From Candidatus Gagatemarchaeum stordalenia (GTDB lineage: Archaea > Thermoproteota > Nitrososphaeria > Nitrososphaerales > Gagatemarchaeaceae), in the NCBI GenBank assembly GCA_003164815.1, contig PLUF01000100.1:1-51819 (forward strand): 51,819 bases of DNA, given 5' to 3'. Below the pieces are notes generated by a model, which saw only the letters and a list, made by a program, of their open reading frames with translations, was not told the origin of the DNA and did no database searches. A program made the translations under genes and the position numbers. Each line of letters begins with the position of its first letter. Positions within the stretch are counted from its first letter, which is position 1. Positions 9,293-20,761 of the stretch are shown piece after piece.

Positions 9293-9913
9293 TCAAGGCG
9301 AGCCGGGAGGGAGTTGACCAGTCTGCGGGCGGCCCCGTTGTGAAATCAGGAAGATCCCGAGGTCCGCCATCAGGTTCGGGCGGAACTTCACCCGCTTGTC
9401 CTTCCTCACGAAGGCTGAGCTCTCGATGGCGAAGCCTCTCATCCGGCAGTAGTCGATGAAGTCCGAGATGGACAGGAAGTGGAGGTTGGGCGTGTCGTAC
9501 CACTCGTGCGGGAGCGCCGGGGTCACCGGGACCTTGCCTCCGAAGAGGATCTGCATCCTCACCGAGTAGGATGCGAAGTTCGGGATGTTCACGATGATCC
9601 GCCTGCCCACCCTCAGAGCCTCCTTCAGTATCTGGTCGGGCTTCCTCACCTGCTGCAGACTCTGGTCGAGGATCAGATAGTCGAACGACCCGTCGGGATA
9701 CCCTGAGAGGCCGCCCTCGAAGTCCTCCTGGAAGACGCTGAGGCCCTTCTCCACGCACTCGAGCACCGCCTTGGCGTCGATCTCGATGCCCTGGGCGCGC
9801 ACGCGCTTCTCGGCGGAGAGCGCGGCGAGGAGCGACCCGCCGCCGCAGCCGAGCTCCAGGACGGTCGACTCAGGGTCGACCCAGTCAAGTATGATTCTGT
9901 GCTCTAATCTCGT
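9293..9913 (-). CDS. metW: MetW-like class I methyltransferase, no canonical start codon
   Basis: MetW often accompanies MetX in methionine synthesis. The domain runs from EHRIILDWV through SAM motif I ([12 protein letters not shown]), [13 protein letters not shown], and the C-terminal [14 protein letters not shown] typical of MetW. The first ATG/GTG/TTG in this frame is GTG at 9802, which would remove motif I. Between the upstream in-frame stop (TGA at 9967-9965) and 9802 no usual start exists. Alignment with the family points to the ACG at 9913 (then [10 protein letters not shown]), overlapping the last codons of metX. Either a rare ACG start, a mutated ATG, or a sequence error. About 206 aa, normal for MetW. 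Confidence 0.8.
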   Translation of the reverse strand, partial: TRLEHRIILDWVDPESTVLELGCGGGSLLAALSAEKRVRAQGIEIDAKAVLECVEKGLSVFQEDFEGGLSGYPDGSFDYLILDQSLQQVRKPDQILKEALRVGRRIIVNIPNFASYSVRMQILFGGKVPVTPALPHEWYDTPNLHFLSISDFIDYCRMRGFAIESSAFVRKDKRVKFRPNLMADLGIFLISQRGRPQTGQLPPGSP

Positions 9914-11075
9914 CGGACACTCGCTCCCCTTCGCGTGCTCCGTGGCCGTTCTCGGTGGCCGTCCTCAGGAAGTGCTGGATGAGATGGGTCTCCTCCTCGA
10001 CCTCCAGTAGGAACGCGTCGTGGCCGTAGGTCGAGTCGATCTCGCAGTAGCTCGCGTCCACCCCGGCCAGCTTGCAGGCCTTCACTATCTCCTTGGACTG
10101 GTACGCGGGATAGAGCCAGTCGGACTTGAACGCTATCACGAGGACCCGCGCCCTGAGCCCCCTAAAGACCTCCGCGAGCCGCCGCTCGGCCAGCAGATCG
10201 AAGTTGTCCATCGCCTTGGTAATGTAGAGATAGGAGTTCGCGTCGAACCTCTTCACGAAGCTGTCTCCCCTGTACCTCAGGTACCCCTCGACCTCGAAAT
10301 CGGTCCCGAACTTGCCGGGCTCTCCCTCAGACTTGAGGCGCCGACCGAACTTCTCGGCCATCGACGCGTCGCTCATGTAGGTGATGTGCCCGACCATCCT
10401 CGCGACTGCGAGGCCCTTCGACGGGAGAGGACCCCCGTAGTATTCGCCCTCCTTCCAGTTGCTGTCCGCCATGATCGCCTGCCTCCCGACCTCGTCGAAG
10501 GCGATCTGCTGAGGGGCGTGCTTCAGCGTCGTCGCTATCGGGATGGCGGCGCGGATCCTGTCGGGATAGGAGACCATCCACTGGAGGACCTGCATCCCCC
10601 CCATCGATCCGCCGACCACGGCGAGGAGCTTCTTGATCCCTAGACTCTCGACGAGCCGGCTCTGGGCGTCCACCATGTCCTTGATCGTCAGGACCGGGAG
10701 CTCGAGGCCGTAGGGTCTTCCGGTCCTGGGGTTGGTCGAGGCGGGCCCGGTGGACCCCTTGCAGCCCCCGAGCACGTTGGAGCAGATTACGAAATACTTC
10801 TCGGTATCAAGGCCCTTGCCCGGCCCTATCATGTCGTCCCACCATCCAGGGGTCTTCTCCCCATCGTGGAGGCCGGCCGCGTGCGCGTCCCCAGAGAGGG
10901 CGTGGAGGACGAGGACGGCGTTCGACCGTTCCGGGTTGAGACTACCGTAGGTCTCGTAGGCCAGCGTGACAGGCCCGAGGCTCCTTCCGCACTCGAGCGG
11001 CAGCCCCGTGGGTGGCTCTGCGAAGGTGAAGAACCTCGTCTCCACGGGGCCCACGCTGCCGCCGCCGGCTGTCAA
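9885..11075 (-). CDS. metX: homoserine O-acetyltransferase (MetX)
   Basis: A 396-aa a/b-hydrolase acyltransferase that activates homoserine with an acyl group (acetyl is usual for MetX). The nucleophile elbow is [13 protein letters not shown] with Ser157; the Asp and His of the triad lie in FKSDWLYP and YGHDAFLLE. Oxyanion-region [11 protein letters not shown] and the GGCKGSTGP segment are MetX hallmarks. It lies 69 nt downstream of metY on the same strand and overlaps metW, forming a direct-sulfhydrylation methionine operon. Choice of acetyl over succinyl donor is inferred from family type only. Confidence 0.93.
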   Translation of the reverse strand: MTAGGGSVGPVETRFFTFAEPPTGLPLECGRSLGPVTLAYETYGSLNPERSNAVLVLHALSGDAHAAGLHDGEKTPGWWDDMIGPGKGLDTEKYFVICSNVLGGCKGSTGPASTNPRTGRPYGLELPVLTIKDMVDAQSRLVESLGIKKLLAVVGGSMGGMQVLQWMVSYPDRIRAAIPIATTLKHAPQQIAFDEVGRQAIMADSNWKEGEYYGGPLPSKGLAVARMVGHITYMSDASMAEKFGRRLKSEGEPGKFGTDFEVEGYLRYRGDSFVKRFDANSYLYITKAMDNFDLLAERRLAEVFRGLRARVLVIAFKSDWLYPAYQSKEIVKACKLAGVDASYCEIDSTYGHDAFLLEVEEETHLIQHFLRTATENGHGAREGERVSDEIRAQNHT

Positions 11076-11144
11076 CTCACATCGTCTCCACGGGGATGGA
11101 CGCCGAGGCTCCTGGTCGAGTCGCTGCCGGCCTTCTCTCCCGGC

Positions 11145-13501
<2,357 letters not shown>

Positions 13502-13556
13502 CCGGGCGTCCTAGCCCGGAACAGCAGAGAATCAGACCGGCCTTGGCGAAAGCGGG

Positions 13557-14123
13557 TTACTTGGTTCCCCGTTTGGCCGACCTGCCACGTTTGTGGGCTT
13601 CCGGCGCGTCTTCGCCATCGCCGAACCTGTAGCTGGCCACTATCCTCGAGCCCTCCTCAGGCCGGGCGCCGGTCTTTCCGTCCCCGAAGGTGACGTAGGA
13701 GACGTCTCCTACATCCGCCACTACATAGACGGTGTCATCTGGCCCGCTCGCTGACAGCGATCCGACTCTCATCCATGGGACTCCCTCCACTGTGACCTCA
13801 AGCCTTGGAAGGGCGAACGACGCCCCCCGGTCTCTGGTCGCGCGGCCCAGCGCCGCATGGAGCGTCGCGGTGACCCGTCCGTCCCTCGCCACATCCCTGA
13901 CCATCCGCACAACCTGGTTCCCCGCTGCAGACTGCGCCGGACGGGGCGTCCCGGTCCCCCGATGGTCCCGTTCCCAGACGTCAAGGTAGACGAGGCCCGG
14001 CTGAAACTGTAGCTCTGACTTCTCGTTCCAGTCTGTGTCAAGCTGCACGCGCCCCTGCTGCATACTGACGCTGCCGTAGCGCATCCTAGCGCTGAATGTC
14101 GACCTGCTGAACTCGCCCTTCAT
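13557..14123 (-). CDS. contractile-injection-system baseplate-like protein (DUF6519-type N-terminus)
   Basis: A 188-aa protein. Residues 1-40 match the DUF6519 signature found in contractile injection system loci: KGEFSRSTF, then SMQQGRVQLDTDWNEKSE. YLDVWERDHRG follows in the position where DUF6519 proteins continue. The C-terminal part has YVTFGDGKTGARPEEGSR and IVASYRFG, which resemble the FGDG-type segment of gpJ-like putative baseplate assembly proteins, so it looks like a compact fusion of two baseplate-type pieces. It ends in a basic tail. A TTTAAGC box 25-30 nt upstream supports the ATG. No sheath, spike or AAA gene adjoins it. DUF6519 proteins usually exceed 400 aa, so this may be a remnant or a specialised small form. 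Confidence 0.65.
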   Translation of the reverse strand: MKGEFSRSTFSARMRYGSVSMQQGRVQLDTDWNEKSELQFQPGLVYLDVWERDHRGTGTPRPAQSAAGNQVVRMVRDVARDGRVTATLHAALGRATRDRGASFALPRLEVTVEGVPWMRVGSLSASGPDDTVYVVADVGDVSYVTFGDGKTGARPEEGSRIVASYRFGDGEDAPEAHKRGRSAKRGTK

Positions 14124-14224
14124 GCCGCTGCGCCCGTGGACGGCGCTTAAATCCTATGCGTGACCCCTGTTCCAGAACCCGGCGCAGCCAACCGTTAAAT
14201 CGAGAAAGCCTTCTCGGAGCGCCG

Positions 14225-15364
14225 ATGAAGATCGCGGTCATAGGAGCAGGGATGATGGGCTCCACCATCGCATGGGACCTAGCGCGGTCCGAGGACGTCG
14301 AGGAGGTCACCGTTGCCGATATCAGCCGGGAGAGGCTCTCCGCCCTGAAGGGCAGGCTCGGCGAGAAGGGGACGACAATGAGGATTGATGCGTCGGACGG
14401 GGCCACCCTAAGACGGCTGCTGAAGACGGCCGACGTCGCGGTCAGTGCACTTCCTCATGGAGCGGTCCACCCGGTGGACGTCGCGGCGGTCGAGTCAGGC
14501 GCAAGGATGGTGAACACGGCCTTCGAGGACGAGCAGATGGCCCTGGACGGCAGGGCGACGGCGCGGGGGTCGGTGCTGATCCCGGGTTGCGGCGTCGCCC
14601 CCGGCCTCTCCAACATCCTCGTCGCCGAGGGCGCGAGGTCCATGGACGTCGCCGAGGAGGGCCACATCTACGTCGGCGGGCTGCCGCAGCGGCCTGAGCC
14701 TCCGCTCTCATACCGGCTGGTCTTCTCCGTGAGGGGGCTGATACGCGAGTACCTGACCGCTAGGGTCGTGAGGGACGGCGAGGTTAGGTCGGTCGACCCG
14801 TTCGGGGAGGTGCAGAGGGTGAGGTTCCGGAAGCCCATAGGCGAACTGGAGGGGTTCTTCACAGACGGGCTGGGCTCCTCTATATACTCGCTCAGGCACT
14901 TGAAGGAGCTGGACGAGAGAACGCTGAGGTACCCGGGGCACGCCGACAAAATCAAGTTCCTGCTCGACGCCGGATTCTTCAGCGGCGACGCCGTGACGGT
15001 CGAAGGGAGGGCGATCAAGCCCGTCGAGGTCTCAGAGGCGGTCCTCCAGAAGGTCCTGACGAGAGGCGACCCGGAAGACCTCACCGTCATGAGGGTCGAG
15101 GTGGTGGGGAGGCGCGGCAGGAGGAAGGTGAAGGTTACATTCGAGCTGATCGACCGGTACGACAAACTCAACGGAGTCACGTCGATGGGACGCACCACCG
15201 GGTTCACGGCTGCAATCGTCGCGAGGATGCTCGGGAGAGGAGAGATAGAGGGCACGGGCGTGCTGCCTCCGGAGACGGCGCTCGGAGCGGCGCGGGTGAA
15301 GAGACTTCTCTCGGAGCTTCGCTCCAAGGGAGTGATCGTTTCGAAGAGGGTTGGACCGGCCTGA
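14225..15364 (+). CDS. saccharopine dehydrogenase-like / lysine 6-dehydrogenase-like oxidoreductase
   Basis: A 379-aa NAD(P)-dependent enzyme. The N-terminal Rossmann domain opens with KIAVIGAGMMGSTIAWDL; VAVSALPHGA and IPGCGVAPGLSN follow as in saccharopine dehydrogenase-type proteins. The C-terminal half has the catalytic-domain strands typical of lysine-6-dehydrogenase-like members. An in-frame ATG 69 nt upstream is rejected because the GTTAAATC promoter element lies between it and the ATG used. The TIM-barrel gene follows 81 nt later. Substrate (saccharopine, lysine or carboxynorspermidine type) cannot be decided. Confidence 0.8.
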   Translation: MKIAVIGAGMMGSTIAWDLARSEDVEEVTVADISRERLSALKGRLGEKGTTMRIDASDGATLRRLLKTADVAVSALPHGAVHPVDVAAVESGARMVNTAFEDEQMALDGRATARGSVLIPGCGVAPGLSNILVAEGARSMDVAEEGHIYVGGLPQRPEPPLSYRLVFSVRGLIREYLTARVVRDGEVRSVDPFGEVQRVRFRKPIGELEGFFTDGLGSSIYSLRHLKELDERTLRYPGHADKIKFLLDAGFFSGDAVTVEGRAIKPVEVSEAVLQKVLTRGDPEDLTVMRVEVVGRRGRRKVKVTFELIDRYDKLNGVTSMGRTTGFTAAIVARMLGRGEIEGTGVLPPETALGAARVKRLLSELRSKGVIVSKRVGPA

Positions 15365-15386
15365 GCCTCCGGGACGCACGTCAGGG

Positions 15387-15403
15387 CGTAAGCAAGGCTT
15401 ACG
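15387..15403. promoter_or_regulatory. perfect inverted repeat before the first TIM-barrel gene
   Basis: CGTAAGC-AAG-GCTTACG, 7-bp arms with a 3-nt spacer, ends 42 nt before the TTG start. It could be an operator or the terminator of the preceding gene. The second TIM-barrel copy also has an inverted repeat upstream (33281-33294), of different sequence. Confidence 0.45.
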
Positions 15404-15445
15404 AAGGCGGACCGCACCACCCCGGGAGCTAAGGAAACACAGACA

Positions 15446-16774
15446 TTGAGATCCGTCTTCGTCCCGTGGTCGGTCGCGCTCGGCGAGTCCGAGAGGCTCC
15501 TCGATGACCTCTCGAGGTACACGAAGGTCGATGGCATCGAGCTCCTGGACTTCTCCTCGCAGATAGAGAAGGCATCCTACGGCTCCGCCCAGAGGCCCGC
15601 CTCAAGGGTCCTCCCATCCAGCAAGAGGCTCGGGCTTGACCTCCCGATAGTGAAGAGGGAGGACTTCAAGGCGGCACAGAAGTTCATGAGCGACGCGACC
15701 TCGAGGGGGTTCAAGATCACCTGCAACTTCGTTCCGCTGTGGCTCGGGACCGAGAAGCTCAGAGAGTCTTCCCTGGTCGACGTGACCGACAGGCACTTGG
15801 AGGGACCCGGCGACTTCCCGGTCTACGGCTGCCCGAACGACCCCGACATGAGAAGGTACGGGGAGTTCATGATGCGCGAGTTCGTGAAGTCGTGGCCCGA
15901 CATGGAGATAATGGCCCTCAACCACCTCGAGTACCCCCACATCCTCCTCTGGGCGTATCCAGCGGTCGACCTCGAGAGCATGTTCGTCTGCTTCTGCAAG
16001 TCCTGCGAGGATGCCGCGCTCGAGCACGGCCTCGACCTGGAGAGGATGAAGAACGAGGCCAAGCTCCTCCTCGCCACGATGGGGCGCGGGGCCCCGGCAG
16101 GGAGGAAGGGCGCGCCCCCCGCCGTGAACGCGGACGACGTGGTCAACTTCTTCCTGAGGAGGCCCCGCCTAGCCGAGTGGCTCAACTTCAGGATGCGTTC
16201 GATGTCAGACTACGCCCGATCGCTGATCAAGGCGGGAAGGGAGGTCGCCAGGGAGTACAACCCGAAGCTCCGGTTCGGGATGGAGTTCCAGCTCCCGTCG
16301 CTCAGCCCGCTGCTGGGCACAGACTTCCTCGACCTCTCCTTCGACCTGGACCTGATGATCCCGAAGTTCCCCGATTACCTCCCCGGCTCGGTGGCACCGC
16401 TCTTCGCGCAGGAGGTCGCAGCCCGGAGCGGCCTCGACAAGGACGCCCTGCTGAGGATGATCCGTGAGGCGTTCGACCTTGGCCCCGGTCCAAAGGAGTA
16501 CTCGCCGTACCTGCCCTACGGCGAGCTCAGGCACATCCTGCTCTACTCCAACGCGTTCGACCACTCGATAGTGGCGCGGCAGATAAAGTACCTGAAGTCC
16601 ATGGTAGGCAAGGTCCCGATCCAGCCCTACATCTGGGAGAGCAACAACGACAAGGAGAGCCTCAGGAAGAAGATCGAGGCGCTCGCGAGCGCGGGCTTCG
16701 ACGACTTCTTCCTATGGTCCTGGGAGGAAGGGATCACGACCGATCACCTCAGGGCCCTGAAGGGCATCCTCTGA
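15446..16774 (+). CDS. TIM-barrel glycoside hydrolase-like protein, copy 1
   Basis: A 442-aa cytosolic protein (no signal peptide) with the layout of TIM-barrel glycosidases, in no family I can name. Barrel-strand-like motifs carry acidic residues: VDGIELLDF, ALNHLEYP, FGMEFQLPS, KFPDYLPGS and FFLWSWEEG. FVCFCKSCEDAA resembles the cysteine cluster after strand 4 in several uncharacterised glycosidase-like families. The TTG start is supported by the second copy (33320), which has the same first 24 nucleotides. Catalysis on a sugar is inference from fold and acidic residues. Confidence 0.6.
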   Translation: MRSVFVPWSVALGESERLLDDLSRYTKVDGIELLDFSSQIEKASYGSAQRPASRVLPSSKRLGLDLPIVKREDFKAAQKFMSDATSRGFKITCNFVPLWLGTEKLRESSLVDVTDRHLEGPGDFPVYGCPNDPDMRRYGEFMMREFVKSWPDMEIMALNHLEYPHILLWAYPAVDLESMFVCFCKSCEDAALEHGLDLERMKNEAKLLLATMGRGAPAGRKGAPPAVNADDVVNFFLRRPRLAEWLNFRMRSMSDYARSLIKAGREVAREYNPKLRFGMEFQLPSLSPLLGTDFLDLSFDLDLMIPKFPDYLPGSVAPLFAQEVAARSGLDKDALLRMIREAFDLGPGPKEYSPYLPYGELRHILLYSNAFDHSIVARQIKYLKSMVGKVPIQPYIWESNNDKESLRKKIEALASAGFDDFFLWSWEEGITTDHLRALKGIL

Positions 16775-16821
16775 TTCGGGAATCCTCGAGGGATCAGCCA
16801 GGGCATCTCCCACGGGGGGTT

Positions 16822-17490
16822 TCAGCGCTCCGCTGAGCGCCGGTATTCGACTCTGAAGCGGCGGACGGAGGGCACCTCGTCGTCCATGAAATCCTCGAAC
16901 GAAGAGCGTACCAGATCGGGTCGAGCTAGGGTGAACAGTTCCAGGTCCCGCCTGGTCAGGGGCCACGGCATCCTCCCGGGGTCCTCTTCCTCGTCCCTCC
17001 CCCTGGCCACCACCAGCAGGGTGTCCTTCACGGCCGAGGCGATCATCCCCGCGGCCGCGGCCCGGAACTCCCCGAGCAGGACCTGGAGGGTGTAAGCCTC
17101 GAAGACAAGGTCGAATGCGTCCCTCCACTCGCCCGGCATCTTCAGGACGTCGGCGACGTGGTAAGAGACCGATGACGAGGGGAACCTCCGTCTCGCAGCG
17201 GCTACAGCCGTGGAAGAGACGTCGAAGGCGACCACGCCGAAGCCCCGGCCAGACAGCCACTCAGCGTCGTCCCCGTAGCCGCACCCCACGACGAGCGCGC
17301 GGCGGCCCCGGCCGTCGATCCGTTCCCTCTCCGCCCAGGAGACGAGGTGCGGGTTGGGTCTCATGTCCGCCCACGGGACGACCTCGGGATCGGCCTCCGC
17401 AAGGAGGTAGAGCTCCTCGAACCAACCGGTCGGGTCGCCCCGGTCGATCGAGTATCTGGCAAGCTCCCGCGCGACGGACCTGTCAGACAT
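16822..17490 (-). CDS. TPMT-like class I SAM-dependent methyltransferase
   Basis: A 222-aa methyltransferase. The N-terminus has the RGDPTGWFEELYLLA and VPWADMRPNPHLVSW segments common in thiopurine/tellurite methyltransferase-like proteins. SAM motif I is LVVGCGYGDDAEWL and the acidic loop is VVAFDVS. An upstream in-frame start at 17535 is rejected: a CTTATATC element at about 17513-17521 places the transcript start at the ATG used. The acceptor is unknown. Confidence 0.8.
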   Translation of the reverse strand: MSDRSVARELARYSIDRGDPTGWFEELYLLAEADPEVVPWADMRPNPHLVSWAERERIDGRGRRALVVGCGYGDDAEWLSGRGFGVVAFDVSSTAVAAARRRFPSSSVSYHVADVLKMPGEWRDAFDLVFEAYTLQVLLGEFRAAAAGMIASAVKDTLLVVARGRDEEEDPGRMPWPLTRRDLELFTLARPDLVRSSFEDFMDDEVPSVRRFRVEYRRSAER

Positions 17491-17593
17491 CTCGCTGGCT
17501 CGGGCGGCTCCGAAGATATAAGGCGAATCAGCCAAGACGCGTCCGACGTGACGAGGTCAACGGCCATCGCGCCAAGGGCTCGGCGAGATACCC

Positions 17594-18457
17594 ATGGACG
17601 GACGGGAGGCTGAACATCCCTTCGCGGGCAGTACGGTAGCTCCGGCGAGGCCCGCGCGCGTCCTCTCACCCTCGGGAAGCCACCTGCTCCACGCCGCGCT
17701 CGTCTGTCTGCCGGTGGTCGCATTCACGCTGTTCATGGTCTTGCTCTCACTGGACCGCATCGCGCCTTCCGCAGCCGTCGAGGGTTCGTCGGCTAACCCA
17801 GTAGGCATCCTCACCTCGAACTTCGTGTACGACGGCTCGGTCAATGTGCTGAACATCGTGACCTCCTCGGCCTTCCTCCTGGTGGTCTTCCTATACTACC
17901 CGAGGGCCCTGCGCACCCTCTCGGCTTACCTGCTGCCCCTGGTCGCGGTCGCCGCAGGGGGATTCGCAGAGCTCACGGCGATCTCGACGGTCTACGCCAC
18001 CCCGAGGATCTGCGGAGTTTCGTGTTCGTTCTACGGAATGTCGGGCGTCTCCAACGCCGTGATAGGGTTCACCGTCGCGAGCTTTCTGACGTGCTTCGGG
18101 CTCATGGTCCTGCAGAGGAGGGGGCGCCTCATCTCCAGGCAGAGCACCCCGGTCCGGGCGAGCCGGTTGAGGAACCAGATAGGCCTGATTGGGGTGTTCG
18201 TCCTCTATATCGCGCTCCTTCTGGCCTTCGCAGGGGTGATCGGACTCCCGATGGCCGGGACCCCGTCTCAAGGGTCGGGGACGGCCGGTCCGCCTCCGCC
18301 CCCTGCCATCTTCACCCAGGCGCCTCCCACCGCCTTCGTCCACTCGGCCAGCCTGACCTACGGGTTCCTGCTCTGCGTCGGGGCCGTCTTCCTCGTGAAC
18401 AGGCGCTACCAGGTCTTCGTCCCGCCGGGGGACCGCGGCATCAGGAAAAATACGTAA
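17594..18457 (+). CDS. polytopic membrane protein, possibly rhomboid-like
   Basis: A 287-aa protein with about six membrane helices. A helix beginning YGMSGVSNAVIGF (Ser150) follows a long loop, and a late helix contains His250 followed by YGF. A G-x-S-G helix with a later His is the catalytic layout of rhomboid intramembrane proteases. The loop before the last helix is Pro-rich (GPPPPPAI). The His-to-Gly spacing is not the classic HxxG, so the protease reading is tentative; an unrelated membrane protein is quite possible. It is divergent from the methyltransferase. Confidence 0.5.
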   Translation: MDGREAEHPFAGSTVAPARPARVLSPSGSHLLHAALVCLPVVAFTLFMVLLSLDRIAPSAAVEGSSANPVGILTSNFVYDGSVNVLNIVTSSAFLLVVFLYYPRALRTLSAYLLPLVAVAAGGFAELTAISTVYATPRICGVSCSFYGMSGVSNAVIGFTVASFLTCFGLMVLQRRGRLISRQSTPVRASRLRNQIGLIGVFVLYIALLLAFAGVIGLPMAGTPSQGSGTAGPPPPPAIFTQAPPTAFVHSASLTYGFLLCVGAVFLVNRRYQVFVPPGDRGIRKNT

Positions 18458-18482
18458 ATACCCGTTGACTGGCTTTTTTCCC

Positions 18483-18734
18483 ATGTCAGAAAACAAAGAG
18501 AGAGGAGCCGGAGGCGTGGAAAGGGGAGTCATCGCCGGGCTGCTCGAAGCGCTAGCGGACAAGCACTCGGAACTCAACATCAACCTTCAGAAGGTGACGA
18601 TCAAGCTCCCGAACATGCAAGTAGGAGTAGAACTAGACGGTCTCATAACGGTGACGGTCCACATGAGGAACCTGACGGACGACGAGAAGAGGGCATCCGC
18701 CGCCAGGAACGTCGGAATGATGTCCACGGCCTAG
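18483..18734 (+). CDS. small conserved-looking protein, unknown
   Basis: An 83-aa soluble protein. After a polar N-terminus, GVIAGLLEALADKHSELN is helical, then KVTIKLPNMQVGVELDGLI gives beta strands, then LTDDEKRASAARNVGM. A TATA-like AATACGTAAATA lies about 25-35 nt before the ATG. A TTG 18 nt upstream is in frame but too close to that box. No family recognised; the convergent gene downstream is also unknown. Confidence 0.55.
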   Translation: MSENKERGAGGVERGVIAGLLEALADKHSELNINLQKVTIKLPNMQVGVELDGLITVTVHMRNLTDDEKRASAARNVGMMSTA

Positions 18735-18754
18735 ACATCAAGAGACCACTGGGT

Positions 18755-19138
18755 CTATCCTAGCGCGTCCCGCAGCCTTCTCAGATTCATTGGGTTGAGG
18801 CTGACGTGGCCGGTCAGCCGCGAGACGCCGCTCCCTAGCGCGATGAGGTGCCCTCCCTTGTCGTACAGATTCAGCTTCCAACCCAGGCGAGAGAGCTTCC
18901 TCGCGATGGCCTCGGAGCCCGTCACCACGTTCACGTCTCCTTCCTCCAGCCTGATCAACCCTGAGAGCCTGAGCCCGGCCTCCCTGGCTCCTACGATCTC
19001 GAAGTCGAGCAGCTTCTCCTTCGAGTCGATGGAGAGCAGCGGGTATCCGCCGACGGAGATGGTGATTCCCCCCGATGACAAGAGCGGGAGCAGGTCGAGC
19101 ATGCCAGCGGGGGCACCGTCGTTGTCTTCGGATGTCAT
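18755..19138 (-). CDS. small protein of unknown function
   Basis: A 127-aa protein with an acidic N-terminus and beta-rich core (ITISVGGYPLLSID, GWKLNLYDKGGHLIALGSG) and a C-terminal helix LNPMNLRRLRDAL. The ATG is chosen over an upstream alternative because a TTTATC box sits about 27-35 nt before it. The pattern of a hydrophobic LLPLLSSGGI followed by strands suggests a regulatory or scaffold protein, but no family is recognised. Confidence 0.55.
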   Translation of the reverse strand: MTSEDNDGAPAGMLDLLPLLSSGGITISVGGYPLLSIDSKEKLLDFEIVGAREAGLRLSGLIRLEEGDVNVVTGSEAIARKLSRLGWKLNLYDKGGHLIALGSGVSRLTGHVSLNPMNLRRLRDALG

Positions 19139-19305
19139 TGATGTTGAGTTGGACGCATCGCTGACTGATAAACCAAGCGCGGGGTCAGGTAGAGGCGAAG
19201 GGAGTTCTCTTCGGACGGCCGGCAGCACCCAGGTAACTTTCCGTGCCAGTCGAGGTTATTTATCCCGAGCCAGATAGAGTTCGCGCCCGATGTGGATGTC
19301 CAGCA

Positions 19306-20229
19306 TTGCCCGACCTTAGACGGATAATCTTCGATTGCGACCCCGGGGTAGACGACGCGCTCGCCCTCGTCCTGGCCCTGAACTCTGGACTAGTGGAAAT
19401 GGCCGGGATAACGACGGTTTCAGGGAACGTCTCGGTCAGCAAGACCACCCGCAACGCCTGCAGGCTCCTGGACTACCTCGGCCTCGACGTCCCTATCGCC
19501 AGAGGCGCGGGGAGGCCTCTGAAGGTAAAGCCGAGGCACGCGAGCGTCCACGGGACAGATGGTCTCGGGGACAGCCGCCTTCTTCCGGCCGATTCCTCGC
19601 GGAAGGTCGAACGAGAAGGCGCGACCGACTTCATCGTACGGACAGTCGAGTCGGGGGTGAGGACCATCGTGGCCACCGGGCCACTGACCAACATCGCGCT
19701 GGCATTCCAGGAAGACTGCAACGTCATGAACAGGTTGGACGAGCTGATCATAATGGGCGGGGCCGTCCGCGCCCCAGGAAACGTGGACAGCCTGTCCGAG
19801 TTCAACTTCCACTCGGACCCAGATGCCGCGGACTACGTCCTGCAATCCGCCTCTGTCCCCAAGGTGCTCGTCCCGCTCGACGTCACCCACAAGGTCCTCC
19901 TGACCCCGGCAGACCTTTCCGAGATCGGCGACTCCCGGTCGGGGAGGCTCGTCAAGTCGATCGTCGGGAGGTATCAGAAGGGCTACGCCGATTCGGGCCT
20001 GGCAGGCAGCCCGCTCCACGACCCTCTGGCGATGGGCTTCTGCATCGACGCGACCTTCCTGAAGCTGCAGCCGATGTACCTTCGAGTCGAGACCTCCGGC
20101 GCATACACTCGAGGGGCGTGCGTCCCGGAAGAGAGGCCCTGGATGCACAAGAGGGCCAACGTCAGGGTAGCCACAGGCGTGGATTCTCGGAGATTCCTCG
20201 AGTACTTCAAGAAGACAGCGTCGAGATAG
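19306..20229 (+). CDS. inosine-uridine preferring nucleoside hydrolase
   Basis: A 307-aa member of the IUNH family, which splits the N-glycosidic bond of nucleosides to ribose and free base using a calcium ion held by Asp residues. The calcium motif is FDCDPGVDDALAL at the N-terminus; ATGPLTNIALAF, MGGAVRAPGNVD and EFNFHSDPDAADYVL are diagnostic. A longer in-frame GTG start overlaps the TTATTTATCC promoter element, so the TTG giving MPDLRRIIFDCD is preferred. Base preference is not predictable. No operon partner is evident. Confidence 0.9.
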   Translation: MPDLRRIIFDCDPGVDDALALVLALNSGLVEMAGITTVSGNVSVSKTTRNACRLLDYLGLDVPIARGAGRPLKVKPRHASVHGTDGLGDSRLLPADSSRKVEREGATDFIVRTVESGVRTIVATGPLTNIALAFQEDCNVMNRLDELIIMGGAVRAPGNVDSLSEFNFHSDPDAADYVLQSASVPKVLVPLDVTHKVLLTPADLSEIGDSRSGRLVKSIVGRYQKGYADSGLAGSPLHDPLAMGFCIDATFLKLQPMYLRVETSGAYTRGACVPEERPWMHKRANVRVATGVDSRRFLEYFKKTASR

Positions 20230-20310
20230 TCCGCGCGCCTGACCGGGGCCACGGCCACGGGAGACGACTCAGACTCAACCCATAAAGCCGGGCACGGACT
20301 TCGGGTGACC

Positions 20311-20709
20311 ATGCGATTCACGGAGAGGTGCGGGTTCAAGGGCGACCCGGCCGAGGTGTGGGCGAGGGTCTCCAACCTCCAGACGATTCCGACCTACTGG
20401 CACGGGACGCGGGAGTTCAAGATAACAGCTACCGGGGCCAAGACCTCGGCGGACGTCGTCTTCGCATTCGGCGGGAAGGGCAAGGCGGAGGCCGCTGTCG
20501 ACGAGAAGGGCAAGACGCTCACTATAGAGTACGTGGACGGGCCATTCAGGGGCAGGCAGACCGTGAACGTCACGGACGGCGCGGTCCAGGCCGAATGGGA
20601 CGTCGCCTTCAAGGGGGCCTACAAGGTGATCGGGCCGTTGAACACATCCCACTTCAGGTCAGGGACGCGCCACGCGCTGCAGCGGATCTGCGAAGGTCTG
20701 ACCGACTGA
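20311..20709 (+). CDS. SRPBCC/START-like ligand-binding protein
   Basis: A 132-aa protein with the helix-grip layout of polyketide cyclase/START-like proteins: an N-terminal strand (MRFTERCGFKGDP), helix VWARVSNLQTIPTYW, long antiparallel strands and a C-terminal helix. Such proteins bind hydrophobic ligands in a central cavity or catalyse simple cyclisations. A CATAAAG box lies about 26 nt upstream. A GTG 6 nt earlier is also possible. Ligand unknown. Confidence 0.65.
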   Translation: MRFTERCGFKGDPAEVWARVSNLQTIPTYWHGTREFKITATGAKTSADVVFAFGGKGKAEAAVDEKGKTLTIEYVDGPFRGRQTVNVTDGAVQAEWDVAFKGAYKVIGPLNTSHFRSGTRHALQRICEGLTD

Positions 20710-20761
20710 GGCACTTCCAAGACCCGCACCGGGAGAGGCTGGAGAAGGGAGGCTACGACCT

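Noticed and set aside
14668-15537. 289-aa minus-strand ORF
   Set aside because: Antisense to the saccharopine dehydrogenase-like gene, Ser/Arg-rich, no motif.
19335-20285. 316-aa plus-strand ORF over nucleoside hydrolase
   Set aside because: Same strand, other frame, Arg/Pro-rich; the hydrolase frame has all family motifs.
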